Positions 35,481 through 43,870 of a stretch of 64,000 nt of DNA are shown here, in pieces. The notes under the pieces are model-generated. The model had not been told where the DNA came from. It worked only from the letters and a program-made list of their open reading frames with translations, and ran no database searches. The stretch is from NCBI GenBank assembly GCA_035470785.1, contig DATIQN010000006.1, positions 1 to 64,000 on the forward strand, given 5' to 3'. Positions within the stretch are counted from its first letter, which is position 1; each line of letters opens with the position of its first letter. The stretch is from Croceibacterium_B sp035470785. GTDB taxonomy: Bacteria; Pseudomonadota; Alphaproteobacteria; Sphingomonadales; Sphingomonadaceae. A program made the position numbers and the translations under genes.

Positions 35481-37204
35481 TCCGTACCCCCGCCGTCGCC
35501 GACGAGCGGCTTGAGGTCCGACAGGTCGATATCGCGGCTGTCGTCGGGCAAGACGCCGAGCATCGGCCCGATCCGCGGGATCAGTCGTCCGACGATCGGC
35601 ACCGCATTCCACGCGGCGGTGCGCTGGAAAGAGCTGGCAGTGTTGGCCTTGGGATCGTCGAGCATGACGACGACCACGTAGCGCGGCTTGTCCATCGGGA
35701 AGGCCGAGGCGAAAGTTGCCACCACCGAGTGATGGTTATAACCGCCGGCATCGGCCTTTTCCGCGCTGCCGGTCTTGCCGCCGACACGGAAGCCCGGCGC
35801 GTTGGCCTTGCGGCCGGTGCCATAGACGGCGACCATCCGCAGAAGCTGGTTCATGCGCGCGCTAGTGCTCGCCTTGAACACCCGGCGCCCGCGGGCCTCG
35901 TCGCCGGGCTGGACCTTGAGCAGTGTGGCGGGGCGCCAGATGCCGCCGTTGACCAGCGCCGCATAGGCGGCGGCGAGGTGCAGCGGGGTGACGGCAATGC
36001 CGTGCCCGAAGCCGACGGTCATCGTCCGCAAACGCGGCCAGGGCGGCTTGTGCCAGATCGGAAAACCGCGCGCGGGCAGCTCGATATACGGGCGCTCGTT
36101 CATGCCGAGGTCGGCGAGGGTACGCGCCAGACGGTCGCCGCCGAGCTGGTCGGCGATCTGCGCGCTGACGATGTTCGACGAAGGGATCAGCGTCTCGGGA
36201 ATATTGAGGGAGGAGCCGAGGTTTTCGTCGTCGTGGATGGTGAAGCCGTCGATATGCAGCGGCGTGGCGGGATAGCGCCGCCCGAGGTCGGTGATCACGC
36301 CATTGTCGATCGCCGCGGCCACGGTCAGCGGCTTGAAGGTCGAGCCGAGCTCATAGACCTCGTTGGTCACGCGGTTGAACATGCGCGCCTGCCCGTTGGC
36401 GTCGATCCGGTTGGGATCGAACGACGGCAGCGAGGCGAGCGCGAGCACTTCGCCGCTGTCGACATCGAGCACGATGCCCGCCGCGCCGACCGCGTCGACC
36501 GCGCGCATCCCGCTGGCGAGCTCGTCCTCGAGCGCACCCTGGACGCGCACGTCGATCGACAGCGGGATTGGGCGGCCGCGCTCGGCCGGATCGAGCAGGC
36601 GGCTGTCGAGGAACGATTCCATGCCCACGCGGCCGTGCCCGTCGGAGCCGACATAGCCGAGAACGTGCGCGGCGAGGCTGCCTTGCGGATACTGGCGGTC
36701 CTTCTCGCCCGGAGTCTCGAGCGCGAGTTCGCCGATCGCGTTGACCGCGTTGACCTCGTCGGGGAGAAGCCGCCGGCGCAGGTAGCCGGGCTTGCCCGCC
36801 GCGAGCAGGCGCGCGGTCGAAGCCAGGTCGATGTCCGGGAAGATCGCCTTCAGCCGCGCAGCGACGACGCCCGGCGGATTGACCAGCGGGGGTCCGCCGT
36901 CACCCAGCGCGTGGGGATTGTACCACAGCGCATAGGCGGGAAACGCGCGCGCCAGCGGAACGCCGTTGCGATCGGTGATCTCGCCACGCGGCGGCAACAG
37001 CGCCTGCGCCATCGAATGTGCCGTCGGCGCCGGCTGAACAACGCCGAGCCATGCGATCCGGGTCAGCGCGACGAAGGCGATCAGCGCGAAGCCGCCGGCC
37101 AGGATCAGCATCCGCAGCTGGGCGGTGAGCAGCTGGTGGTGGCGGATATCGACCAGACGTATGCGCGAAGGCGCGAAACCGGCATCGAACGTCAGTGCGT
37201 TCAT
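35477..37204 (-). CDS. ftsI: Septal D,D-transpeptidase FtsI (PBP3)
   Basis: A 575-residue penicillin-binding protein. It has one N-terminal membrane anchor (about residues 31-55) and the pedestal domain with PRGEITDRNGVPLA. The transpeptidase domain has catalytic Ser288 in STFK, SSN at 342-344 and KTG at 477-479. It crosslinks septal peptidoglycan with FtsW. It overlaps ftsL upstream and murE downstream by 4 nt each. The C-terminal tail is short and Gly-rich. Confidence 0.97.
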   Translation of the reverse strand: MNALTFDAGFAPSRIRLVDIRHHQLLTAQLRMLILAGGFALIAFVALTRIAWLGVVQPAPTAHSMAQALLPPRGEITDRNGVPLARAFPAYALWYNPHALGDGGPPLVNPPGVVAARLKAIFPDIDLASTARLLAAGKPGYLRRRLLPDEVNAVNAIGELALETPGEKDRQYPQGSLAAHVLGYVGSDGHGRVGMESFLDSRLLDPAERGRPIPLSIDVRVQGALEDELASGMRAVDAVGAAGIVLDVDSGEVLALASLPSFDPNRIDANGQARMFNRVTNEVYELGSTFKPLTVAAAIDNGVITDLGRRYPATPLHIDGFTIHDDENLGSSLNIPETLIPSSNIVSAQIADQLGGDRLARTLADLGMNERPYIELPARGFPIWHKPPWPRLRTMTVGFGHGIAVTPLHLAAAYAALVNGGIWRPATLLKVQPGDEARGRRVFKASTSARMNQLLRMVAVYGTGRKANAPGFRVGGKTGSAEKADAGGYNHHSVVATFASAFPMDKPRYVVVVMLDDPKANTASSFQRTAAWNAVPIVGRLIPRIGPMLGVLPDDSRDIDLSDLKPLVGDGGGTE

Positions 37205-37710
37205 TCGCCGATGTCTCCGATCGCCGCCGCCAGCGGAATGCGCAGCGCGCCGCCCTCGTGAGTCGCAGAGAGCGCGACACGGCGCACGTCGGGGGCGAGC
37301 AGCTTCTCGTCGACCGGCTTGCCGGTCAGCGGGGAGACAAACTTGGGATAAGGCGGCGCGTCGGCGCCCTTGTCGAGGCTGGCGACACGGATCGGCGAGG
37401 GCGCGCCCGCAGCCCGCGGCGTGCCGAACTTGGCCAGCTGGCGCTCGTTCTCGACGAACTGCGACGCGGTCGGGGCCGAGTAGCCGAATTCGACGCGGTT
37501 CCAGCTGGCGAGTTGCTCCTGGCTCGCGCGGGTCTCGAACTCGGTCTCGAGCAGGGTCTTTTCGTCCTCAAGCGCGACAATCTGGCGCTCCGAGCGGACG
37601 ACCTCGCTGCGTACCGCGTGCACTTTCAGGTGCAGCCCGAGATAGCAGACCGTGCACAGGGCCAGCACGGCGATCCAGCCCATCCGGCGCAAGCGGCTTT
37701 GCTGGGTCAT
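37201..37710 (-). CDS. ftsL: FtsL-like cell division protein
   Basis: A 169-residue bitopic protein in the ftsL slot between rsmH and ftsI. It has a short cytoplasmic end, one membrane segment (about residues 10-28) and a heptad-rich coiled coil (about 32-60, VVRSERQIVALEDEKTLLE), the architecture of FtsL. The C-terminal extension of about 90 residues, Pro-rich and ending AAIGDIGE, is longer than E. coli FtsL (121 residues). Sequence identity to classical FtsL is weak, so the name rests on architecture and position. Confidence 0.85.
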   Translation of the reverse strand: MTQQSRLRRMGWIAVLALCTVCYLGLHLKVHAVRSEVVRSERQIVALEDEKTLLETEFETRASQEQLASWNRVEFGYSAPTASQFVENERQLAKFGTPRAAGAPSPIRVASLDKGADAPPYPKFVSPLTGKPVDEKLLAPDVRRVALSATHEGGALRIPLAAAIGDIGE

Positions 37711-38648
37711 GCGGCCTCCCTGACCGGCGCCGCGGTGCGAACCGCGGACCGTAGTGTGGCCGAACGGGCGCGCGGATTGCGTGCAACCTCGGCCTCGGAT
37801 GGATGAATGGCGCGGGAAACCCGGGCGAAGGCCGGAGGGGGTCCGGCCTTCGCCTCGGGCAAATGGCGCGAGGTGCCCTGGTTGGTCGCGCCAGCCTCAC
37901 GCAGGAAACGCTTCACGATGCGGTCTTCGAGTGAATGGAAGGTCACCACCGCCAGCCGGCCGCCTTCGCGCAGCACGGCCTCGGCGGCGCGCAGGCCGGT
38001 TTCGAGCTCGTCGAGCTCGGCGTTGACGTGGATGCGCACGGCCTGAAACGTCCGCGTGGCCGGATCCTTGGGCGCACCGGGACGATAGCCGAGCGCCTTG
38101 CGCACCACGCGGGCGAGATCGCCGGTGGTCGCCAGCGGCCGCGCGGCGACGATCGCGCGGGCGACGCGGCGGCTCTGACGCTCCTCGCCATACTGATAAA
38201 GTACGTCAGCAATGTCTTCCTCGCGCGCGGCGTTGAGGAAGTCGGCCGCGCTTTCGCCTTCGCGGCTCATCCGCATGTCGAGCGGCCCTTCGCTCGAGAA
38301 CGCGAAACCGCGCCCGGCCTGGTCGAGCTGCATCGACGACACTCCGATATCCATGGCGACCCCGTCAACCCGCGCGACGCCGGCTTGCGCGAGTGCGCTA
38401 ACCATTTCGGAAAAACGCCTCTGATGGAGAACCAGCCGCGGCGGATTTTCCCCAGATTCTGGGAACTTGGCGCCCGCGGCGATCGCATCGGGGTCGCGAT
38501 CGAAGGCGTGCACCGTCGCTCCGCGGTCGAGAAACGCACGGGTGTAGCCGCCGGCACCGAAGGTGGCGTCGACCACCACGTCGCCCGGTTGCGGATCGAG
38601 CGCGGCGACGACTTCGTCAAGCAGGACGGGGACGTGAAGCGCGGTCAC
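37707..38648 (-). CDS. rsmH: 16S rRNA (cytosine(1402)-N(4))-methyltransferase
   Basis: A 313-residue SAM methyltransferase (MraW). It has HVPVLLDEVV at the N-terminus, VVDATFGAGGYTRAFL (motif I), MDIGVSSMQLD, and the C-terminal FHSLEDRIVKRFLRE signature. GTG at 38648 is the start, in a GTGA overlap with the mraZ stop; the frame open further upstream runs inside mraZ. Second gene of the dcw cluster, the standard position. Confidence 0.97.
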   Translation of the reverse strand: MTALHVPVLLDEVVAALDPQPGDVVVDATFGAGGYTRAFLDRGATVHAFDRDPDAIAAGAKFPESGENPPRLVLHQRRFSEMVSALAQAGVARVDGVAMDIGVSSMQLDQAGRGFAFSSEGPLDMRMSREGESAADFLNAAREEDIADVLYQYGEERQSRRVARAIVAARPLATTGDLARVVRKALGYRPGAPKDPATRTFQAVRIHVNAELDELETGLRAAEAVLREGGRLAVVTFHSLEDRIVKRFLREAGATNQGTSRHLPEAKAGPPPAFARVSRAIHPSEAEVARNPRARSATLRSAVRTAAPVREAA

Positions 38649-39142
38649 TTCTTGCGCCCCTTGCCCGTGTCGGCGGAAAGGTTGCGGCAAGCGGCCTGCG
38701 GGCCTTCCCAGCCCTCGCCCATCGCATAGAGCTGCTCGGGGCTCCACAGCGTGAAGAACTCGCCCGCGCCGTGGAAGAAGACCTCGTCCCGCAAATTCCC
38801 CAATTCCGCGAGATGGTCGGGCAGGACGAAGCGGCCGCTGGCGTCGAACGGGACTTGCTCGAAGCCCCACAGCTGCATCGAGCGCAAGTCGCGGTCGAAA
38901 TCCTTGCCGAGGCGGGTGGCCCGCTCTTCCTCGCGGTCGAGGTAGCCGTCGAACGAGGCTGTGCGCGACAGCCCGAAGCCGGTCAGGCATTTCCAGCGGT
39001 CGTGCTTGGCGAGGCACAGCACGCGCTCGCCGCCGCTCGAATCGGTCACCGCCTTGCGAAAGGCCGACGGCAGCGCAAGACGGTTCTTCTCAGCCTTAAG
39101 CGAGAAGCCCTGTCCGCTGTATCCGTTCGGCTTTTCCGCCAC
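38645..39142 (-). CDS. mraZ: Transcriptional regulator MraZ
   Basis: First gene of the dcw cluster. It carries two AbrB/SpoVT-type halves, the first with FSLKAEKNRLALPSAFR and the second with FDASGRFVLPDHLAELG. MraZ forms a ring that binds direct repeats in its own promoter and represses the cluster. I chose GTG at 39142 (165 residues, starting AEKPNGYSGQGF) as closer to the family; a TTG at 39172 would add ten residues (SLRGWGTGAV). The C-terminal RNLSADTGKGRKK is a basic tail. Evenly spaced GGGGA boxes about 150 nt upstream are a candidate operator. Confidence 0.93.
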   Translation of the reverse strand: MAEKPNGYSGQGFSLKAEKNRLALPSAFRKAVTDSSGGERVLCLAKHDRWKCLTGFGLSRTASFDGYLDREEERATRLGKDFDRDLRSMQLWGFEQVPFDASGRFVLPDHLAELGNLRDEVFFHGAGEFFTLWSPEQLYAMGEGWEGPQAACRNLSADTGKGRKK

Positions 39143-39202
39143 CGCCCCAGTACCCCACCCTCGTAAGCTCAATCCCCGATCGGCAAATCTTCCCCGTTCG
39201 AA

Positions 39203-39242
39203 GCCGCGCGCCAGCGCGGCCCGACCGCCCGACTCTCGGGCG
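39203..39242 (-). other. Two adjacent GC-rich hairpins in the mraZ leader
   Basis: Hairpin A has arms GCCGCGC (39203-39209) and GCGCGGC (39214-39220) with a 4-nt loop. Hairpin B has arms CGCCCGA (39226-39232) and TCGGGCG (39236-39242) with a 3-nt loop. Both are perfect 7-bp stems 5 nt apart. They lie between the proposed promoter and the mraZ start. No T-run follows on the minus strand, so they are not classic terminators. Confidence 0.55.
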
Positions 39243-39272
39243 CGCTTCGGGTTGATTGTCCGATGGACTTGC

Positions 39273-39316
39273 TATCTATCGCGGGTGGAGCGGGGATGAA
39301 AGGGGAAATTAGGGGA
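39273..39316 (-). promoter_or_regulatory. Candidate dcw promoter with MraZ-type operator boxes
   Basis: On the plus strand GGGGA occurs at 39292, 39302 and 39312, exactly 10 nt apart, with a fourth weaker box CGGGT at 39282 in the same phase. This matches the known MraZ operator design of GGG-core 5-mers separated by 5 nt. On the minus strand the boxes cover the -35 zone of a possible -10 TAGATA (39278-39273). The -10 and the orientation of the boxes relative to the gene are inference. Confidence 0.6.
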
Positions 39317-39464
39317 CGAAGTGCGAATTTCGCCAGCAGGCTGTGGATATACGGCGAATTGTTGAGACCGAAAAGGCGAACTTACGGATGACTCGGACAC
39401 CGCACGCCCGGGGCGTAGGTCCTCCCGCAAAATCCCCGAATCGCGGCGCCGACGCCGGCAAGTC

Positions 39465-39791
39465 TTATTTGTTGGCGGTGTGCTTGATCGTTGTGCCGCC
39501 TGCCCCACCGGAAGCGGAGTTAGCCGGAGCGGCGACGTCGGGCGCGACTCCGGCATCGGCCAGCGCATCGTTGGCCGAAGGCGCCTTTTCGGCCGCCGTG
39601 GTCGACACGGCTTCGGGCACTGCGGCCGCTTCTGTCTGCCGCGCGCGATCCATGATCACGGTTGCCAGGCCCACCAGCAGCCCCATCGCGGCCAGCCCGG
39701 ACAGCCCGATCTGCAGACGCTGGATCGACTGCGCGCGGGTACCCGAAAGCGACATGTAGATTACTTCGGGATCGTCGGGATCGCTGGCCAT
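39465..39791 (-). CDS. Small single-pass membrane protein, unknown function
   Basis: A 108-residue protein with an N-terminal soluble part (MASDPDDPEVIYMSLSG), one membrane segment (about residues 27-46, IGLSGLAAMGLLVGLATVIM) and an Ala-rich disordered tail. I do not recognise a family. It lies between cysK (24 nt upstream, same strand) and the dcw promoter, so it may end the cysK unit. Composition matches neighbours. Confidence 0.7.
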   Translation of the reverse strand: MASDPDDPEVIYMSLSGTRAQSIQRLQIGLSGLAAMGLLVGLATVIMDRARQTEAAAVPEAVSTTAAEKAPSANDALADAGVAPDVAAPANSASGGAGGTTIKHTANK

Positions 39792-39814
39792 GGTGCCCTT
39801 TTACCGCGCGACGA

Positions 39815-40810
39815 TTAACGCAGCCAGTCGAAAACCGGCAGGCTTTTCGCTTCGAGCCACTCGGCGTTGTAGAGGGTCGAGAGATAGCGGAAGCCGGTGT
39901 CGCACAGGATTGTCGCCACTCGGGCGCCCTTGCCCAACTGCTTGCCCAGCGCGACCGCGCCGGCGACGTTGATTCCGCTCGACAGCCCAAGGCACAGCCC
40001 CTCGTCCTTCAGCAGGCGGGCGACCCATTCGAGCCCTTCCTCGTCGGAAATGCGAAACTGGGTGTCGATCGGTGCGCCTTCGAGGTTGGCGGTGATCCGC
40101 CCCTGACCGATGCCCTCGGCAACCGAGTTGCCCTCGGCCTTGAGCTCGCCGTGTGCGTAATACTCGTAAAGCGCCGCGCCGTGCGGGTCGGTCAGCGCGA
40201 TCGTCACCTTGTCGTCGAATTCCTTGAGCCCGAGGGCCACCCCGGCAAGCGTGCCGCCAGTGCCCACGGCACAGGTGAAGCCGTCGACACGCCCTTCCAT
40301 CTGCTCCCAGATCTCGGGCGCGGTGCTCTCGATGTGCGCCCGGCGATTGGCGATATTATCGAACTGGTTGGCCCAGATCGCGTTGTCGGCCTCTTCGGCG
40401 AGGCGGCGGCTGGTGTGCACGAAGTGGCCAGGATTGGAAAACTTGGTCGGCGGGACGAGGACCAGCTCCGCGCCGAGCGCGCGCAGCGTGTCCATTTTCT
40501 CCTTCGACTGGTTCTCGGGCATGACGATGATCGTCTTGTAGCCTAGGGCATTGGCCACCAGCGCCAGGCCGATACCGGTGTTGCCCGCGGTGCCTTCAAC
40601 AATCGTGCCGCCGGGCCTAAGCTCACCCCGCGCCTCGGCATCGCGCACGATCCACAGCGCCGCGCGGTCCTTGACCGAGGCGCCCGGGTTCATGAACTCG
40701 CACTTGCCCCAGATCTCGCAACCCGCCGTTTCGCTCGGGCCCTTGAGCAGGACCAGCGGAGTGTTGCCGATGAGGGCGAGCGTGTCGGGAAGCGCCTTGG
40801 GTGCCGTCAT
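39815..40810 (-). CDS. cysK: Cysteine synthase
   Basis: A 331-residue fold-type II PLP enzyme making cysteine from O-acetylserine and sulfide. The PLP lysine is Lys47 in NPGASVKDRA. The phosphate loop is GTAGNTGIGLA, and the pyridine-site motif GTGGTLAGVA is present. I chose ATG at 40810 (MTAPKALPDT), which begins just before the conserved IGNTPLV. It completes the sulfide-to-cysteine route begun by the cys operon at 5-9 kb. A CysM-type or cystathionine beta-synthase-like specificity is possible, but the length favours cysteine synthase A. Confidence 0.93.
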   Translation of the reverse strand: MTAPKALPDTLALIGNTPLVLLKGPSETAGCEIWGKCEFMNPGASVKDRAALWIVRDAEARGELRPGGTIVEGTAGNTGIGLALVANALGYKTIIVMPENQSKEKMDTLRALGAELVLVPPTKFSNPGHFVHTSRRLAEEADNAIWANQFDNIANRRAHIESTAPEIWEQMEGRVDGFTCAVGTGGTLAGVALGLKEFDDKVTIALTDPHGAALYEYYAHGELKAEGNSVAEGIGQGRITANLEGAPIDTQFRISDEEGLEWVARLLKDEGLCLGLSSGINVAGAVALGKQLGKGARVATILCDTGFRYLSTLYNAEWLEAKSLPVFDWLR

Positions 40811-40872
40811 GCCAGACCGGTTAATAGGCGCAACGCCGGGCCGCAACGCAATTGCGCTTGTTACGGCTGAAA

Positions 40873-41190
40873 TCAGTCTTCCTGCGCGATCCGCACCTTC
40901 AGCCCATCGAGGTCGGGCGTGAAGGGGATCTGGCAACCGAGGCGCGAGTATTGGTCGCGGTCCCCGCTCGAATCGAGCAGGTCGTCCTCGTCTTCGCTGA
41001 TCGGCGGAAGCTTGCCGAAGAACTCCGGGTCGATGTGAACGTGACAGGTGGCGCACGAACAGCAGCCACCGCACAGCGCCAGAAGCTCGTCAAAGCCGTT
41101 GTCGCGGATCGCTTCCATCACCGTCAGCCCGTCGATCGTTTCGATCGTCGAGGTTTCGCCGGAACGAGTGGTGACGATCAGCTTGGGCAT
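40873..41190 (-). CDS. [2Fe-2S] ferredoxin, adrenodoxin-like
   Basis: A 105-residue plant/adrenodoxin-type ferredoxin. The cluster ligands are in LCGGCCSCATC (C-x5-C-x2-C) and the fourth Cys in RLGCQI. Acidic residues after CHVHID and in PPISEDEDDLLD are typical of the interaction surface. It could feed a P450, an iron-sulfur enzyme or sulfite reductase. I chose ATG at 41190 with AGGAG about 11 nt upstream. It is divergent from the glycosylase gene and upstream of cysK. Confidence 0.92.
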   Translation of the reverse strand: MPKLIVTTRSGETSTIETIDGLTVMEAIRDNGFDELLALCGGCCSCATCHVHIDPEFFGKLPPISEDEDDLLDSSGDRDQYSRLGCQIPFTPDLDGLKVRIAQED

Positions 41191-41263
41191 CGGGCGCAAG
41201 TCTCCTAAGGGGTCAGCGCGCGGCTGCTAGGCAATCGCGTTTCGATTGGCAAGCGGAGCACGC

Positions 41264-41881
41264 ATGGGTCTTACAGCCGAACAACTGCATGGGGGGCTCG
41301 AGACAGTCGCGAAGCGCGACCCAGCGATCGCCCGCGCGCTCAAGCTGGCCGGACATCCCGAACCGCGCATCCGCGACCGGGGCTACCGCACCTTGCTGCG
41401 CACGATTGTCGGCCAGCAGGTCAGCGTCGCCGCCGCGTCGAGCATGTGGCGCAAGCTCGAGGCCGCGCTCGGCGAGGACATGCTGCCCGAGACGCTGCTC
41501 GCGGCCGACTTCGACAGCTTGCGCGCCTGCGGCCTGTCGCGCCAGAAGCAGGGCTACGCCCGGTCACTGTGCGAGTTGGTCGTCAGCGGCGAGCTCGACC
41601 TCGAGCAGCTGCCGACCGACGACGAGGAAGCAATTGTCCAGCTCACCCGCATCAAGGGCATCGGCCGCTGGTCGGCGGAGATCTACCTGCTGTTTGCCGA
41701 AGGGCGGCCCGACATCTGGCCGGCCGGCGACCTGGCGGTGCAAGCTGGTATCGGCCGGATCATGGGCATGGCCGAGCGTCCATCGGAGAAGGAAGTCCGA
41801 GCGCTCGCAGAAGCCTGGCGGCCGCACCGCGGCGCCGTCGCGATCCTCACCTGGCATTGCTACAACAACGCGGCGCTCTAA
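41264..41881 (+). CDS. DNA-3-methyladenine glycosylase (AlkA-type HhH-GPD)
   Basis: A 205-residue base-excision repair enzyme removing alkylated purines. The helix-hairpin-helix is IKGIGRWSAEIYL, and the catalytic Asp follows in WPAGDLAVQAGI. The N-terminal TIVGQQVSVAAASS is the usual HhH-GPD start. It lacks the extra N-terminal beta domain of E. coli AlkA, like many alphaproteobacterial forms. I chose ATG at 41264 with GGAG 5 nt upstream over a TTG at 41246. Confidence 0.92.
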   Translation: MGLTAEQLHGGLETVAKRDPAIARALKLAGHPEPRIRDRGYRTLLRTIVGQQVSVAAASSMWRKLEAALGEDMLPETLLAADFDSLRACGLSRQKQGYARSLCELVVSGELDLEQLPTDDEEAIVQLTRIKGIGRWSAEIYLLFAEGRPDIWPAGDLAVQAGIGRIMGMAERPSEKEVRALAEAWRPHRGAVAILTWHCYNNAAL

Positions 41882-41945
41882 ATCACGCTTGTGCCGCGCT
41901 CAGGCGACGGTGTATTGCACGTATAACACGGTCGCAGGAGACCCC

Positions 41946-43868
41946 ATGACCCAAGTTCCCTTGATCACGCGCGAAGCGCTGTTCGGCAATCCTGTGCGCA
42001 GTGGCGGCGTCATCAGCCCCGACGGCAAGTGGCTCGGATGGATGGCGCCGCACGAAGGCGTGATGAACGTGTTCGTCGCCCTGTACGACAAACCCGGCGA
42101 GACACGCCGGATGACCAGCGCCGCCGAGCGCCCGATCCCGTTCTTCTCCTTCACTCGCGATTCCAGGAGCGTGATCTACATCCAGGACAAGGCCGGCGAC
42201 GAGAACTTCCTGCTCTATCAGGTCGACCTCGCCAGTGGCGCGGAACGCACCCTCACGCCCTTCGAGAACACCCGCGTTAGGGTGATCGGCGGTTCGCACA
42301 CCATCCGCGATAAGCTGCTCATCGGCCTCAACAACCGCAATGCGCAGTATCACGACGTCTATCTGCTGAACCTCACCACCGGCGCCCTCGACCTGGTAAT
42401 GCAGAACGATTCGTTCGTCAGCTTCCTTGCTGACGACACCCTCACCCTGCGCATCGCAATGCGACAGAATGACACAGGCGGGAGCGACATTTTCGCGATC
42501 GTCGGCGGCAAGGTTTCCCAGACGCCGCGCGACAGCATCACGCTCGAGGATTCGATGACCACCAGTCCGGCCGGATACACGACCGACGGCAAGACGCTCT
42601 ACTGGATCGACAGCCGCGAGCGCGACACTGCCGCGCTGATCGCCGAGGACACAGCAACCGGCGCCAAGACGGCCATCGCCGAAGATGCCAAGGCCGATAT
42701 CGGCGGCACGTTGCGCGATCCGGTAACCGGCGTGGTCGAGGCGTTTTCTGTCAACTACCTCAAGACCGAATGGACCGCGCTGAAACCCGAGATCGGCCAG
42801 GCGCTCGCGTTCCTGCGCGAACGGCTCGACGGCGAGTTCGGTGTCCAGTCGCGCAACGAGGCCGACGACAAGTGGCTGGTGTGGCACGACCCGCTGACCG
42901 GCCCGACACGGGCCCTGCTCTACGACCGCACGGCCGGAACGCTCGAGGAGTTCTATGTTACTCGACCGGAGCTCGAAGGCGCGCCGCTGCAGGCGATGCA
43001 TCCTCTCGAAATTCCATCGCGAGATGGCCTGACGCTGGTCAGCTACCTCACGCTGCCGCCGGGTAGCAATCCGGACGGCGACGGCCGGCCCGACAGCCCC
43101 GTGCCTATGGTCCTGCTCGTCCATGGCGGTCCGTGGGCGCGCGACGGATACGGCTTCAACCGCATGCACCAGCTGCTCGCCAACCGCGGCTACGCGGTGC
43201 TGTCGGTCAACTTCCGCGGGTCGACCGGCTTCGGCAAGGCGTTCATCAACGCCGGCAACCTCGAATGGGGCGCCAAGATGCATGACGACCTGATCGACTC
43301 CGTCGACTGGGCGGTGGCGCGGGGCATCGCGCAAAAGGACAAGGTCGCGATCATGGGCGGCAGCTATGGCGGGTACGCCACGCTCGCCGGCCTCACCTTC
43401 ACGCCCGAGGTATTCGCCTGCGGTGTCGACATCGTCGGCCCGTCGAACCTCGAAACGCTGCTCGGGACGATCCCGCCGTACTGGGCGCCGATGGTCAAGC
43501 AGTTCCACGAGCGGATGGGCAATCCGAACACGCCCGTGGGCCTGCAGCTGCTCAAGGACCGCAGCCCGCTGTACAAGGCCGACAAAATCTGCCGCCCGCT
43601 GTTGATAGCGCAGGGCGCGAACGACCCGCGGGTCAAGCAGAGCGAGAGCGACCAGATCGTCGCGGCGATGGAGAAGCACAAGATTCCGGTGACCTACGTC
43701 GTGTTCCCCGACGAAGGACACGGCTTCGCGCGACCCGAGAACAACATCGCCTTCACCGCGATCACCGAGGCTTTCCTGGCGACGGAGCTCGGCGGGCGGG
43801 CCGAACCGTTGGGCGGCGACGTCGAAAAGTCGACGGCGCAAATCAAGACCGGCGCGGAGCTGGTCTAG
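41946..43868 (+). CDS. S9 family peptidase (prolyl oligopeptidase/acyl-peptide hydrolase type)
   Basis: A 640-residue protein with an N-terminal beta-propeller (WD40-like, about 1-370; ISPDGKWLGWM, FSFTRDSRSVIYIQD) and a C-terminal alpha/beta hydrolase. The catalytic triad is Ser473 (GGSYGGYA), Asp560 (GANDPRV) and His592 (DEGHGF). There is no signal peptide, so it is cytoplasmic. Substrate is undetermined; acyl-aminoacyl or dipeptidyl specificity is possible. ATG at 41946 has GGAG 5 nt upstream. Pirin follows 2 nt later. Confidence 0.93.
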   Translation: MTQVPLITREALFGNPVRSGGVISPDGKWLGWMAPHEGVMNVFVALYDKPGETRRMTSAAERPIPFFSFTRDSRSVIYIQDKAGDENFLLYQVDLASGAERTLTPFENTRVRVIGGSHTIRDKLLIGLNNRNAQYHDVYLLNLTTGALDLVMQNDSFVSFLADDTLTLRIAMRQNDTGGSDIFAIVGGKVSQTPRDSITLEDSMTTSPAGYTTDGKTLYWIDSRERDTAALIAEDTATGAKTAIAEDAKADIGGTLRDPVTGVVEAFSVNYLKTEWTALKPEIGQALAFLRERLDGEFGVQSRNEADDKWLVWHDPLTGPTRALLYDRTAGTLEEFYVTRPELEGAPLQAMHPLEIPSRDGLTLVSYLTLPPGSNPDGDGRPDSPVPMVLLVHGGPWARDGYGFNRMHQLLANRGYAVLSVNFRGSTGFGKAFINAGNLEWGAKMHDDLIDSVDWAVARGIAQKDKVAIMGGSYGGYATLAGLTFTPEVFACGVDIVGPSNLETLLGTIPPYWAPMVKQFHERMGNPNTPVGLQLLKDRSPLYKADKICRPLLIAQGANDPRVKQSESDQIVAAMEKHKIPVTYVVFPDEGHGFARPENNIAFTAITEAFLATELGGRAEPLGGDVEKSTAQIKTGAELV

Positions 43869-43870
43869 CC

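Noticed and set aside
35729..37261. 510-codon plus-strand frame opposite ftsI
   Set aside because: Shadow of ftsI, which has all three PBP motifs and overlapping operon neighbours.
39145..39157. TGGGG-TAC-TGGGG on the minus strand as a MraZ operator
   Set aside because: The repeat period is 8 nt, not 10, and it lies between the two possible mraZ starts. The boxes at 39282-39316 fit far better.
41883..43841. Long minus-strand open frame (652 codons) opposite the S9 peptidase
   Set aside because: GC-rich third positions of a real gene leave the opposite frame open. The translation is Arg/Ala/His-rich without any family motif, while the plus strand has a full catalytic triad.
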